Source of the DNA: an uncultured Clostridia bacterium
GTDB taxonomy: Bacteria; Bacillota; Clostridia; Oscillospirales; Oscillospiraceae
Reading direction: 5' to 3'
Assembly (NCBI GenBank): GCA_947644595.1
Contig: CANSAE010000002.1
Location: 62,001 to 126,000, forward strand
Length of the DNA: 64,000 nucleotides
Part shown: piece by piece, positions 46,209 through 58,915 of the stretch
Numbering within the stretch: the stretch's first letter is position 1
How the letters are laid out: each line of letters opens with the position of its first letter
Notes under the pieces: generated by a model
What the model was told of the DNA's origin: nothing
Seen by the model: only the letters and a program-made list of their open reading frames with translations
The model's database searches: none
Position numbers and translations under genes: made by a program

Positions 46209-46288
46209 AAAACCGAAGCCCAGTGCAGCGGGTTCGGTTTTGAGAACACGAGCCATGGAGCGGACGAGTTGTGCCGCTTGCGGCACAA
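46209..46288 (+). other. Two hairpins between argC and argJ
   Basis: AAAACCGAA/TTCGGTTTT (46209-46217/46233-46241) has a T-run like a terminator inside the operon. TTGTGCCGC/GCGGCACAA (46269-46277/46280-46288) ends in the first bases of argJ's ribosome-binding site AAGGAGG, so it could mask translation. Confidence 0.6.
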
Positions 46289-46300
46289 GGAGGAAGCATA

Positions 46301-47512
46301 ATGCGCGAGTGTGAACACGGCGTTTGCGCGCCGAAAGGATACAAGGCCGCAGGAATCCACTGTGGCATCCGCAGAAGCCAGACGAAAAAAGACCTGGCGC
46401 TGATCGTCAGCGAGACCCGGGCGGCCGCGGCGGCGGTATACACCTGCAACCTGGTGAAAAGCGCGCCCATCAAGGTCACGAAGGCCAACTTGGCCGACGG
46501 CTATGCCCAGGCGGTCATCTGCAACTCCGGCATCGCCAACACCTGCCGGGCGGAGGGCGTGGAAATGGCGGAGCGCATGTGCGCGCTGGTGGAATCCGCC
46601 GCCGGCATCCCCGCCGGTGATGTTATTGTGGGCTCTACCGGGGTCATTGGCGCACCGCTGCCCATTGACTGCATCGAAGCGGGCATGGCGGGGCTGGTTG
46701 CCGCTTTGGGTGACCACAGTGCTGACGCAGAAGCGGCCATCATGACGACAGATACTGTGCCGAAAGAGTATGCTGTGGAGTTTGAAGTGGATGGTACTGT
46801 CTGCCGTATGGGCGGCATCGCCAAAGGCAGCGGGATGATCCATCCGAACATGGCGACCATGCTGGTGTTTCTCACCACCGACTGCGCTATCTCTCCGGCT
46901 ATGCTGCAAAAGGCGTTGTCGGTTAACGTGAAGACCACCTTCAACATGGTCTCTGTGGATGGGGACACCTCCACTAACGACATGGTGTCCGTCATGGCCA
47001 ACGGCATGGCGGGAAATAGTCCCATTGAAGCCGAGGGCCCGGCGTATAACGCCTTTGATGCCGCATTGAACACGGTGATGACCGCCCTTTGCAAGATGAT
47101 TGCCGCCGACGGTGAGGGCGCGTCCAAATTCCTGGAATGCACCGTCTCCGGGGCGGATACCTACGAGGCCGCGGCCTTGGGGGCGAAGAGCGTCATCTGC
47201 TCGTCTCTGTTCAAGGCCGCCATGTTCGGTGCAGATGCGAACTGGGGCCGTGCGTTGTGCGCCATCGGCTACAGCGGCGCGGATGTGGACGTGGAGCAGG
47301 TGAAACTGTCGTTCAAGTCCCATGCCGGGGAGATCCTGGTGTGCGAACACGGTGCTGGGGTGGCCTTCTCCGAGGAAAAGGCAAAGGAAATTTTGACGGA
47401 AAAGGACATTCAAATTCTCATTTCCGTCGGCACCGGACCGTACAGCGCTACGGCGTGGGGCTGCGATTTGACTTACGATTATGTGAAAATCAACGGAGAT
47501 TATCGAAGTTAA
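46301..47512 (+). CDS. argJ: Bifunctional ornithine acetyltransferase / N-acetylglutamate synthase
   Basis: A 403-residue self-cleaving enzyme. The cleavage motif is KGSGMIHPNMATML near residue 180, where the Thr becomes the nucleophile of the beta chain. Other family features are SETRAAAAAVYTCNLVKSAP and the C-terminal WGRALCAIGYSG. It recycles the acetyl group from ornithine to glutamate, so no ArgE is needed. ATG 46301 lies after AAGGAGGAAG. An adjacent in-frame upstream start has no ribosome-binding site. Confidence 0.95.
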   Translation: MRECEHGVCAPKGYKAAGIHCGIRRSQTKKDLALIVSETRAAAAAVYTCNLVKSAPIKVTKANLADGYAQAVICNSGIANTCRAEGVEMAERMCALVESAAGIPAGDVIVGSTGVIGAPLPIDCIEAGMAGLVAALGDHSADAEAAIMTTDTVPKEYAVEFEVDGTVCRMGGIAKGSGMIHPNMATMLVFLTTDCAISPAMLQKALSVNVKTTFNMVSVDGDTSTNDMVSVMANGMAGNSPIEAEGPAYNAFDAALNTVMTALCKMIAADGEGASKFLECTVSGADTYEAAALGAKSVICSSLFKAAMFGADANWGRALCAIGYSGADVDVEQVKLSFKSHAGEILVCEHGAGVAFSEEKAKEILTEKDIQILISVGTGPYSATAWGCDLTYDYVKINGDYRS

Positions 47513-47514
47513 AC

Positions 47515-47545
47515 TGGCATCAATGCCCGCAGGGCATTGATGCCA
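47515..47545 (+). other. Hairpin after argJ
   Basis: TGGCATCAATGCCC and GGGCATTGATGCCA (47515-47528/47532-47545) form a perfect 14-bp stem, two bases past the stop. There is no T-run; it likely protects the 3' end of an upstream mRNA segment. Confidence 0.6.
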
Positions 47546-47575
47546 AAGGGCTGCGGCCGACTGCGCACGCTTGCT

Positions 47576-47662
47576 GGCCGGGAAGAATTTTTTGCACAGC
47601 AGAGCCGCGCAAAAAATAAATTCGATTTTTTCACCATTACGATGGCGAATTCTGAGAAGCGG
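47576..47662. repeat. Family A repeat, diverged copy 3
   Basis: GAAGAATTTTTTGCAC, AAAAAATAAATTCGATTTTTTC and GAATTCTGAGAAGCGG follow the order of the copy at 22478, with more substitutions. It lies between argJ and argB and precedes the argB ribosome-binding site. Confidence 0.5.
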
Positions 47663-47672
47663 AGGCAAATCC

Positions 47673-48527
47673 ATGAACATATCTCATGAAACGCGGGCCC
47701 AAGTGCTGGTAGAAGCGCTGCCGTATATTCAGCACTATTACAACAAAATCATCGTGGTGAAATACGGCGGCAACGCCATGATCAGCCCCGAACTGCAAAA
47801 GGCAGTGATGGATGACATCGTACTGCTGAGTCTCATCGGCGTGAAGGTGGTGCTGGTCCACGGCGGCGGTCCGGAAATTTCCGAGATGCTGGGGCGCGTG
47901 GGCAAGGAAAGCGTGTTTGTGGATGGACTGCGGGTCACGGACAAAGAGACCGCCGAGCTGGTGCAGATGGTGCTGGCGGGGAAGGTGAACAAGAATCTGG
48001 TGAACCTCCTGCAGAACACCGGCGGCAAGGCCATCGGCCTGTCCGGCATGGACGGGCACCTCATCGAGGCGAAGGCGCAGGACGAACGCCTGGGCTTCGT
48101 GGGGGAGATCACCGCGGTCAATACCGCACCCATCACCGACCTGCTGGAGAAAGGCTATATTCCAGTGGTGTCCACTGTGGGCTGCGACAAGAACAACAAC
48201 GTCTACAACATCAATGCCGACACCGCCGCCGCCCGCATCGCCGGGGCGCTGAAGGCGGAAAATTTGATTTTGATGACGGACATTGCGGGTGTTCTGAGAA
48301 ACAAGGATGATCCCTCCACGCTGATCCCCCATATTTTAGTAAGCGAAACGCCTCAGCTGATGAGTGAGGGCATCATTCAGGGCGGCATGATCCCGAAGAT
48401 GGAGTGCTGCGTGGCGGCAATCCGCCGGGGTGTGAAGCAGGCCTGCATTATTGATGGAAGAGTGCCGCATTCGATCTTGATTGAAACATTGACCAATGCC
48501 GGCATCGGTACGATGCTGACGCTTTAA
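47673..48527 (+). CDS. argB: Acetylglutamate kinase
   Basis: A 284-residue amino-acid kinase, the likely arginine-inhibited step. It has KYGGNAMI near residue 28, VHGGGPEISEML (substrate loop), GLSGMDGHLIEAK and the ATP-site end GGMIPKMECC. ATG 47673 follows GCGGAGGC, and the N-terminal helix (MNISHETRAQVLVEALPYIQ) is the type associated with arginine-sensitive hexameric NAGK (inference). The gene overlaps no neighbour. Confidence 0.95.
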   Translation: MNISHETRAQVLVEALPYIQHYYNKIIVVKYGGNAMISPELQKAVMDDIVLLSLIGVKVVLVHGGGPEISEMLGRVGKESVFVDGLRVTDKETAELVQMVLAGKVNKNLVNLLQNTGGKAIGLSGMDGHLIEAKAQDERLGFVGEITAVNTAPITDLLEKGYIPVVSTVGCDKNNNVYNINADTAAARIAGALKAENLILMTDIAGVLRNKDDPSTLIPHILVSETPQLMSEGIIQGGMIPKMECCVAAIRRGVKQACIIDGRVPHSILIETLTNAGIGTMLTL

Positions 48528-48540
48528 TAATGGAATAACG

Positions 48541-48572
48541 GGTAGGGAAGGGTTCCAAACCAGCCCCTACGG
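48541..48572. repeat. Family C repeat between argB and argD
   Basis: GGTAGGGAAGGGTTCCAAAC, then CAGCCCCTACGG. It lies 14 bases after the argB stop. Confidence 0.6.
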
Positions 48573-48598
48573 AGTCTATCACACACGGGAGGACCATT

Positions 48599-49783
48599 AT
48601 GACCAACAAAGATATCATTACCATGGGCGACGAAGCCGTGATGCCCACCTACGGGCGGTTTCAGGTGGCATTTGAAAAAGCGCAGGGCGCGACCCTGTAC
48701 GATTTTGACGGAAAGGCATATATCGACTTTGCCTCCGGCATCGGAGTCAATTCTCTGGGCTATGGTTATCAGCCTTGGGCCAAGGCCGTGAGTGAACAGG
48801 CAGCGGCGCTCCAGCACGTATCCAATCTGTATTACACCGGCCCCATGGCCCAGGTGGCCAAGACCTTGACGGCCCGTACCGGAATGGCCAACGTCTTTTT
48901 CGCCAACGGCGGGGGAGAGTCCAACGAGGGCATGATCAAATTAGCCCGGAAATACAGCTTTGACAAGTACGGCCAGGGCCGCAGCACCATTGTGACATTG
49001 CGCCAGTCCTTCCACGGCCGCACTATCTCCACCCTGGCGGCCACCGGGCAGGACGTGTTCCACAATTACTTCTTTCCCTTTACTGAGGGCTTCCAATATG
49101 CCGCGGCCAACGATTTGGACAGCGTGCAGGCAGCATGCACGCCGGACGTGTGCGCGGTGATGATGGAGCTTATTCAGGGCGAGGGCGGCGTGCTGCCTCT
49201 GGACAAAGGCTTCGTGCAGGCCGTGGCGGAATATTGCGCGGCCCATGATTTGCTGCTGCTCATTGACGAAGTGCAGACCGGCGTGGGGCGCACGGGCAGC
49301 CTGTTCTGCTTTCAGCAGTACGGCATTTTGCCTGACGTGGTGAGCTTTGCCAAGGGCATCGCCGGGGGCCTGCCCTTCGGCGGCATCATGGCCAATGAGA
49401 AGTGCAGAAACGTCCTGGGCCCCGGGACCCACGCCACCACCTTTGGCGGCAATCCCGTGGCCGCTGCCGGCGCCAACGTGGTGCTGGACACCTTGGACGA
49501 TGCTTTTTTGCAGACCGTGAACGAAAAAGGCGACTACATCCGCAAGACGGTGGAAAGCTGGAACCTGTCTGTGGTGCAAAGCGTCCGGGGCATGGGACTC
49601 ATGGTGGGCATCGGCGTCACGTGTAGCCATAAGGAGGCCGTGGGCAAGATGCTGGACGCCGGTCTGCTGGCCCTCACCGCCGGGAGCGACACCGTGCGCC
49701 TGCTGCCGCCGCTGAACATTTCCTATGAAGAACTGGATAAAGGACTTGCTGTTTTAAAAACAGTGCTGGAGGGGATGGCATGA
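48599..49783 (+). CDS. argD: Acetylornithine aminotransferase
   Basis: A 394-residue class III PLP aminotransferase. The PLP Lys is in SFAKGIAGGLPFGG near residue 250, and LLLIDEVQTGVGRTG precedes it. ATG 48599 follows GGGAGGACC. It ends 1 base into the argF start as ATGA, so the two are coupled. It converts acetylglutamate semialdehyde to acetylornithine. Confidence 0.95.
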   Translation: MTNKDIITMGDEAVMPTYGRFQVAFEKAQGATLYDFDGKAYIDFASGIGVNSLGYGYQPWAKAVSEQAAALQHVSNLYYTGPMAQVAKTLTARTGMANVFFANGGGESNEGMIKLARKYSFDKYGQGRSTIVTLRQSFHGRTISTLAATGQDVFHNYFFPFTEGFQYAAANDLDSVQAACTPDVCAVMMELIQGEGGVLPLDKGFVQAVAEYCAAHDLLLLIDEVQTGVGRTGSLFCFQQYGILPDVVSFAKGIAGGLPFGGIMANEKCRNVLGPGTHATTFGGNPVAAAGANVVLDTLDDAFLQTVNEKGDYIRKTVESWNLSVVQSVRGMGLMVGIGVTCSHKEAVGKMLDAGLLALTAGSDTVRLLPPLNISYEELDKGLAVLKTVLEGMA

Positions 49784-50697
49784 GCGAAAAGCGGGATTTC
49801 CTGACCCTGATGGACTACACCGGGGAGGAATTGAACGAGCTTTTGAACATGGCGGACCAGCTGAAATACGAGCAAAAGAACGCCATGGAGCACCCGCGCC
49901 TGAAGGGAAAAACCCTGGGGATGATTTTCCGGCAGCACTCCACCCGGACCCGGGTGTCTTTTGAGGCGGGGATGTATCAACTGGGGGGCCTTGCCATGTT
50001 CCTGTCTGCCCGGGACCTGCAAATGGAGCGGGGAGAACCGGTGCAGGACACTGCCCGGGTCCTCAGCGGCTATCTGGACGGACTGATGGTCCGCACGGAC
50101 TGCCACGAGGATGCGGTGACCTTGGCGGAATATGCCGCCGTTCCGGTCATCAACGGTATGACGGACTATGCCCATCCCTGTCAGGCACTGGGAGATTTAA
50201 TGACCATCCGGGAATATAAGCGGACGTTTAAGGGAAAGAAGCTCTGCTATATTGGCCCGGGCAACAATGTGGCCAATTCTCTGATCGTGGGGACCCTTAA
50301 GGTGGGGATGGAGGTTTCCGCAGCCTGCCCGAAGGGGTATGCACCCGCAGGGGAGGTCCTTCAATGGGCTGCAGGAGCCGGCAGTTTTACGCTTACAGAG
50401 GACCCGGAAACTGCGATTTTGGATGCGGATGTGGTCTGCGCCGGGGTGTGGGATGCAAGTTTCCAAAAAATTCCCGAAGAAACACGAAAAAAAGTCTTTC
50501 CAAATTATCAGGTTAATGGTATACTAATCGGAAAAGCAAAGCCGGATGCCATTGTGCTCCACAGTCTCCCGGCCCACCGGGGGGAAGAAATCACCGAAGA
50601 AATGTTTGAAGCGCATGCCGGAGAAATTTTTCAAGAGGCGGAAAACCGGCTGCATGGGCAAAAAGCGATCCTGCTGAAATTGCTGGGGGAAGGGTAA
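49780..50697 (+). CDS. argF: Ornithine-carbamoyltransferase-like protein with altered ornithine site
   Basis: A 305-residue transcarbamylase in the position of argF. The carbamoyl-phosphate motif is present (HSTRTRVSFEAG near residue 52), as is HPCQALGDLMTIREY. Known OTCases carry TDVWxSMGQ and HCLP for ornithine. Here those read AGVWDASFQ (about residue 224) and HSLPAHRGEE (about 264), so the Asp, Ser-Met-Gly and catalytic Cys are replaced. The upstream GDGNNV is GPGNNV. The gene overlaps argD by 4 bases, so it is within the operon. Either a divergent OTCase or a transcarbamylase for another amino substrate. Confidence 0.85.
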   Translation: MSEKRDFLTLMDYTGEELNELLNMADQLKYEQKNAMEHPRLKGKTLGMIFRQHSTRTRVSFEAGMYQLGGLAMFLSARDLQMERGEPVQDTARVLSGYLDGLMVRTDCHEDAVTLAEYAAVPVINGMTDYAHPCQALGDLMTIREYKRTFKGKKLCYIGPGNNVANSLIVGTLKVGMEVSAACPKGYAPAGEVLQWAAGAGSFTLTEDPETAILDADVVCAGVWDASFQKIPEETRKKVFPNYQVNGILIGKAKPDAIVLHSLPAHRGEEITEEMFEAHAGEIFQEAENRLHGQKAILLKLLGEG

Positions 50698-50756
50698 ACT
50701 TCCCCCGGCAGGACAAAAAAGCCGCGGAATGCGGCAAAAAATTTTGCCCATTTTTA

Positions 50757-50862
50757 ATTGCAAGCGTTTCTGCGGAAACGCTCTGTCCCGGCCTTTGGCC
50801 GGGGTGCGATTTCAGGGAAGGGCCGGCTCTTTCCTGAGACCTATCCCGCTCCCAGAGAGGGA
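50757..50862 (+). repeat. Family D three-way-junction repeat, copy 3 (plus orientation)
   Basis: ATTGCA (50757-50762) closes with TGCGAT (50805-50810), one G-T wobble. Arms are AGCGTTTC/GAAACGCT (50763-50770/50775-50782) and CCCGGCC/GGCCGGG (50787-50793/50797-50803). The downstream part up to CCCGCTCCCAGAGAGG matches the reverse complement of the other copies. It fills most of the argF-carA gap. Confidence 0.75.
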
Positions 50863-50910
50863 TTCTGGAAACGTATGCTTTACACAAAAATAACGAAAAG
50901 GAGTGCCCAC

Positions 50911-51983
50911 ATGGAAAAAGCCTACCTTATTTTGGAGACCGGAGAGGTCTTTGAAGGCAAGCCCTTTGGCGCTGCCGGGGAGAGCATCGGAGAATTGGTA
51001 TTTACCACCGGGGTGGTCGGGTATGTGGAGAGTTTGACAGACCCCAGTTACCACGGCCAGACTTTGATGTTCACCTTCCCCCAGCTTGGAAATTACGGCA
51101 TCATTCCTCTGGATGCCGAGAGCGCCAAATGTCACGTGAAGGGTGTGGTGGTCCACGACCACTGCGATGCGCCCTCCAATTTCCGCTGCCAGGGCACGCT
51201 GGACGGGTTTTTGAAAAGCCAAGGTGTTCCGGGCATCTGCGGGGTAGACACCCGGCGCCTTACCCAAATCGTCCGGGAGCACGGCGTGATGAATGCGATT
51301 ATCACGGAAAAGGTGCCGGAGAATATGCTGGACCAACTGAAAAACTACAAGGTTTCTGGTGCGGTGGAGTCCACGGCCATCACCGAACCCCAGGTGTTGC
51401 TGCCCGATGGGGAGGCTAAGCGACATGTGGCGCTGCTGGATTACGGTGCCAAGCGCAGCATCGCGGACCATCTGCTGGCTCAGGGCTGCAAGGTGACCAT
51501 CCTGCCCTATAACGCCACGGCGGACGATGTCCTGAATCTCCGGCCTGACGGCGTCATGCTTTCCAACGGTCCCGGCGACCCGGCGGATAATCCGGGGTGC
51601 ATCGCGCAAATCAAGGGGCTCATCGGAAAGCTTCCTATGTTTGGCATTTGCCTGGGGCATCAGATGCTGGCGCTGGCGGCCGGGGCAGAGACCATGAAGC
51701 TGAAGTACGGTCACCGGGGCGCCAACCAGCCGGTGCGGTGCGTCAGAACCGGGCGCAGCTACATCACCAGCCAGAACCATGGCTACGCCGTAGTCAGCGA
51801 AAGTCTGGAGCGCGTGGGCGGCGCGGTGAGCTACGTGAATTTGAATGACAACACCTGCGAGGGTGTGGATTATCCGGACTTGGGTGCGTTTTCCATGCAG
51901 TTCCACCCGGAAGCCCACGGCGGGCCGCGGGATATGGAATCCGCCTTTGACCGCTTTATGAACATGATGGGAGGAAACAACTG

Positions 51984-51984
<1 letters not shown>
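50911..51984 (+). CDS. carA: Carbamoyl-phosphate synthase small subunit
   Basis: A 357-residue glutamine amidotransferase. The N-terminal domain starts MEKAYLILETGEVFEGKPFG; the class I GATase triad is Cys in GICLGHQML, His and Glu in FHPEAHGG. ATG 50911 after AAAAGGAG was chosen; the upstream frame is a repeat. The stop overlaps the carB start by 1 base. It supplies ammonia to CarB. Confidence 0.95.
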
Positions 51985-55997
<4,013 letters not shown>

Positions 55998-56003
55998 AGC
56001 GCG

Positions 56004-56033
56004 AAAAACCCCCGTCGATCGACGGGGGTTTTT
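56004..56033. terminator. Bidirectional terminator after carB
   Basis: AAAAACCCCCGTCGATCGAC and its continuation form a perfect 30-bp palindrome ending in TTTTT. Confidence 0.9.
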
Positions 56034-56087
56034 CTTCTGAAATATGAATCACCTCGAAACATATTATAGTCCAAATTGAAGGTCAAT

Positions 56088-56111
56088 AGAACAATTTGTT
56101 CTTGATATAAT
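56088..56111 (+). promoter_or_regulatory. Operator and -10 of a small XRE gene
   Basis: AGAACAATTTGTTCT (56088-56102) is a 15-bp palindrome directly 5' of TATAAT (56106-56111), about 15 bases upstream of the XRE start. It would cover the -35/-10 region and fits autorepression. Confidence 0.65.
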
Positions 56112-56126
56112 AAATGGGGTGATGAT

Positions 56127-56333
56127 ATGAAACAGTATGAAAGAATCCGTGAATTGCGGGAAAATCATGATTTGACGCAGGCAAAAATCGGGGCGATCAT
56201 TGGCGTCAGCCAAAGAACGTATGCGCATTATGAAGTGGGAGACAGAATGATTCCGCCTGAAATACTATGTGCGCTGGCGGATTATTACCATGTCAGCGTG
56301 GATTATCTTCTGGGAAGAACAGATAAAATGTAG
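56127..56333 (+). CDS. Small XRE-family regulator (second)
   Basis: A 68-residue Cro/CI-like HTH protein: the HTH is QAKIGAIIGVSQRTYAHYEV, and the end LADYYHVSVDYLLGRTDKM is the usual C-terminal helix. It lies alone between carB and the ribosomal operon, with a palindrome at its own promoter. Its TAG stop is the first triplet of a family C repeat. Target genes other than itself are not visible. Confidence 0.9.
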   Translation: MKQYERIRELRENHDLTQAKIGAIIGVSQRTYAHYEVGDRMIPPEILCALADYYHVSVDYLLGRTDKM

Positions 56334-56354
56334 GGTCGGGTTCTAAACCCGCCC
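56330..56354. repeat. Family C repeat providing the XRE stop codon
   Basis: GTAGGGTCGGGTTCTAAACC continues with CGCCC. The stop codon of the XRE gene is the TAG at 56331-56333. Confidence 0.7.
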
Positions 56355-56393
56355 ATTCTATTTACGATTTTTTGGATATCTTGGTGCGGAGGC

Positions 56394-56481
56394 TTCGCAG
56401 AATTCGTGTCCGCAGACACGAAGAAATGAAATTGATTTTTTCGCCGGCTTTGCCGGTGAAAAAATACTTCTCGCGGAATAA
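56394..56481. repeat. Family A structured repeat, copy 4
   Basis: TTCGTGT-CCGC-AGACACGAA is the equivalent of TTTCGCTC-CGCA-GAGCGAAA at 10525. Bases changed on both sides of the stem. TTTTTTCGCCGG...CCGGTGAAAAAA is the second hairpin. Confidence 0.7.
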
Positions 56482-56482
56482 A

Positions 56483-56517
56483 CGTAAAAAGGCTGCCCTC
56501 CGGGCAGCCTTTTTACG
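56483..56517 (-). terminator. Terminator of the rplK-rplA operon
   Basis: CGTAAAAAGGCTGCCC pairs with GGGCAGCCTTTTTACG around a TCC loop, 16 bp in all. Confidence 0.9.
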
Positions 56518-56570
56518 ATGAATGAAGCACATCTCATCAAACAAAGCCATCGGCTTTGTTTGAGCGATTC

Positions 56571-57269
56571 TCAGCCGTTTACCGTCTGCTTCGCGGCGAC
56601 TTTCACGCCGGGGCCCATGGTGGAAGCGGTCACGCAGCTTCTGATGTAAGTGCCCTTGGCAGAGGCGGGCTTGGCCTTGATGATGGCGTTGATGAGCGCC
56701 TCATAGTTCTCAAACAGCTTTTCCGCGCCGAAGCTCACTTTGCCGATGGGGCAGTGGATGATGTTGGTCTTATCCAGGCGGTACTCAATTTTACCGGCCT
56801 TAGACTCCTGCACGGCCTGCACGATGTTGGGGGTGACGGTGCCGGCCTTGGGAGAGGGCATCAGGCCTTTGGGGCCCAGGACCTTACCGAGACGGCCCAC
56901 GGTTCCCATCATATCGGGGGTGGCGATGACCACGTCGAACTCGAACCAGTTTTCCTTTTGGATCTTCTCAACCAGGTCCATGCCGCCTGCGTAATCTGCG
57001 CCGGCATCCAGCGCTTCCTGGACTTTATCTTCCTTGCAGAACACCAGCACGCGGGCGGTCTTGCCGGTGCCGTGGGGCAGCACGATGGCGCCGCGGACCT
57101 GCTGGTCGGCGTGGCGGCCGTCAACGCCCAGACGGACGTGGAGTTCTACGGTCTCGTCAAACTTGGCCTTGGATGCCTTGCACACGATGTCGAAGGCTTC
57201 CTGGGCGGGATACTGGGTCTGTTTATCGAAAAGCTTTGCGCTTTCTTTATAATTTTTACCTCTGAACAA
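56571..57269 (-). CDS. rplA: 50S ribosomal protein L1
   Basis: The 232-residue protein L1 of the ribosomal stalk base near the E site; it can also bind its own mRNA. It starts [16 protein letters not shown] and contains the signature [20 protein letters not shown]. Length is normal. It is the last gene of rpmG-secE-nusG-rplK-rplA. In many bacteria rplJ and rplL follow; here a terminator and unrelated genes do. Confidence 0.97.
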   Translation of the reverse strand: MFRGKNYKESAKLFDKQTQYPAQEAFDIVCKASKAKFDETVELHVRLGVDGRHADQQVRGAIVLPHGTGKTARVLVFCKEDKVQEALDAGADYAGGMDLVEKIQKENWFEFDVVIATPDMMGTVGRLGKVLGPKGLMPSPKAGTVTPNIVQAVQESKAGKIEYRLDKTNIIHCPIGKVSFGAEKLFENYEALINAIIKAKPASAKGTYIRSCVTASTMGPGVKVAAKQTVNG

Positions 57270-57327
57270 TGTTGTTTCCTCCTATTTATGTGGTTTGCGG
57301 AAGTGGATTCCTCCCACGTGCGGGGAA

Positions 57328-57753
57328 TTACTCCCCGACAATCACGCCCATGCTGCGGCAGGTGCCGGCGATCATGCTCATGGCGGATTCGATGTCCGTG
57401 CAGTTCAGGTCGGGCATCTTCTGCTCGGCGATCTTGCGGACGTCATCCTTGCTGATGGTCGCCACCTTATCCCGCTGGGGTACGCCGGAAGCGGTCTCGA
57501 TGCCGCAGGCCTTCTTAATCAGCAGGGCGGCAGGAGGGGTTTTGGTGATAAAGGAAAAGCTGCGATCGGAGTACACAGTGATGACCACGGGGATCATCAT
57601 ACCCATATCGTTCTTGGTACGCTCGTTAAATTCCTTGGTGAACTGGCCGATATTGATGCCGTACTGACCAAGGGCGGGACCTACAGGAGGGGCCGGAGTA
57701 GCCTTGCCCGCAGGAACCTGGAATCTGATATATCCAACTACTTTCTGTGCCAT
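57328..57753 (-). CDS. rplK: 50S ribosomal protein L11
   Basis: The 141-residue protein of the GTPase-associated centre. The start [20 protein letters not shown] and [17 protein letters not shown] are invariant features of L11. The C-terminal RNA-binding domain has GTCRSMGV. Its gene sits between nusG and rplA, as is standard. Confidence 0.98.
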   Translation of the reverse strand: MAQKVVGYIRFQVPAGKATPAPPVGPALGQYGINIGQFTKEFNERTKNDMGMMIPVVITVYSDRSFSFITKTPPAALLIKKACGIETASGVPQRDKVATISKDDVRKIAEQKMPDLNCTDIESAMSMIAGTCRSMGVIVGE

Positions 57754-57772
57754 GTTACAAGCCTCTTTCTAC

Positions 57773-58297
57773 TTATTCTTTGATGGGTTCCACTTGGTCC
57801 AGCTCCAGATCCACCGGGGTCTCCCGGCCGAACATGGACACCACGACACTGACGCGGTTTTTTTCCGCTTCCAGTTCTTCCACCACGCCGTTAAAGCCGG
57901 CAAGGGGCCCGTCAATGATTTTAACGGTATCGCCCAAGCTGAACGCCACCACGATCTCCCGGCGCTCCACGCCCATGGCGAGGATCTCTTCATCCGTCAG
58001 GGGGATCGCTTTTCCGTCTGACCCGACGAAGCCGGTGGCGCCGCGGACATTGCGGACCAGATGCCAGCTGTCATCGGTGAGGATCATCTTGACCAGGACA
58101 TAACCGGGGAATACTTTCCGCTCGATCTCCTTGGGGCCGTTATCGGTGATCTCCGTGACGGTTTCCATGGGGATGTTGACCTCCTGGATGAGGTCCTGCA
58201 TCCGCCGGTTCTCCGCGGCCTTCAAAATCGCGGCCGCTACTGCGTTTTCATAACCGGAGTATGTGTGCACCACATACCATTTTGCTTCTTCTGCCAT
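57773..58297 (-). CDS. nusG: Transcription elongation/antitermination factor NusG
   Basis: A 174-residue NusG. The N-terminal NGN domain starts WYVVHTYSGYENAV, and RKVFPGYVLVKM is conserved; the C-terminal KOW domain has KIIDGPLAGFNGVVEEL and VSVVVSMFGRETPVDLELDQ. It couples RNA polymerase to the ribosome or to Rho. The gene is 1 base after secE, co-translated. Confidence 0.97.
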   Translation of the reverse strand: MAEEAKWYVVHTYSGYENAVAAAILKAAENRRMQDLIQEVNIPMETVTEITDNGPKEIERKVFPGYVLVKMILTDDSWHLVRNVRGATGFVGSDGKAIPLTDEEILAMGVERREIVVAFSLGDTVKIIDGPLAGFNGVVEELEAEKNRVSVVVSMFGRETPVDLELDQVEPIKE

Positions 58298-58298
58298 G

Positions 58299-58610
58299 TT
58301 ACCCTACCAAGGTCAGGAGCGCTTTCACGCCCATCTGCGCGATCTGATCGAAGCCCCAGATGGCCACGGAAGAAATCAGCATCATCCCGAGGGCGATCCC
58401 CGTGTTTTTCACGGTCTGATTTGTTGTGGGCCAGATGACCTTTTTCAGTTCTGCTTTCATCTCCTTGAACCATTTCTTCATCTTTCCGGTTTTGGAGAGT
58501 TCTTCGCCTTTCTTGACAGCCTGGGTAGTTGTGGTAGCGGGCGCGGTCTTTTTGACGGCCTGCTTTTTGGGCTGGGAAGGAGCACCGGCATTCTTCTGTT
58601 CTTCAGCCAT
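58299..58610 (-). CDS. secE: Preprotein translocase subunit SecE
   Basis: A 103-residue SecE: a 45-residue Lys/Ala-rich N-terminal extension, then the amphipathic and single membrane helix GKMKKWFKEMKAELKKVIWP and SVAIWGFDQIAQMGVKALL. The WP motif is diagnostic. Longer than the 60-residue Bacillus type because of the extension. Confidence 0.93.
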   Translation of the reverse strand: MAEEQKNAGAPSQPKKQAVKKTAPATTTTQAVKKGEELSKTGKMKKWFKEMKAELKKVIWPTTNQTVKNTGIALGMMLISSVAIWGFDQIAQMGVKALLTLVG

Positions 58611-58639
58611 GTTTCGTTACTTCCTTTCTCGAAAGACTT

Positions 58640-58804
58640 TTACTTGGTCTCGCTGTGGACCGTATGCTTGCGGCAGAATCTGCAATACTTTTTCAGCTCA
58701 AGACGATCAGAAGTATTCTTCTTGTTCTTCATGGTATCGTAGTTGCGCTGTTTGCAGTCGTTGCATCTCAGAGTGATTTTCACTCTCGCACCTGCTTTCG
58801 CCAT
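58640..58804 (-). CDS. rpmG: 50S ribosomal protein L33 (zinc-binding type)
   Basis: A 54-residue protein, too short for routine ORF calling. It reads [20 protein letters not shown] at the start and [16 protein letters not shown] at the end. Two CxxC pairs give the zinc-ribbon L33 form, which zinc-starved cells swap for a Cys-free copy. It is the first gene of the secE-nusG-rplKA transcript, and AGGAGGTG precedes ATG 58804. Confidence 0.95.
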   Translation of the reverse strand: MAKAGARVKITLRCNDCKQRNYDTMKNKKNTSDRLELKKYCRFCRKHTVHSETK

Positions 58805-58915
58805 AAATGCGGCACCTCCTTATTGAATTTGCTCCTGTGGGGAGCAGTTGCCTCCCTGTACATTTCAAAAATAAATGGGCGCAAAAATATGACCCATCTA
58901 CTGACAGGTAAAAGT

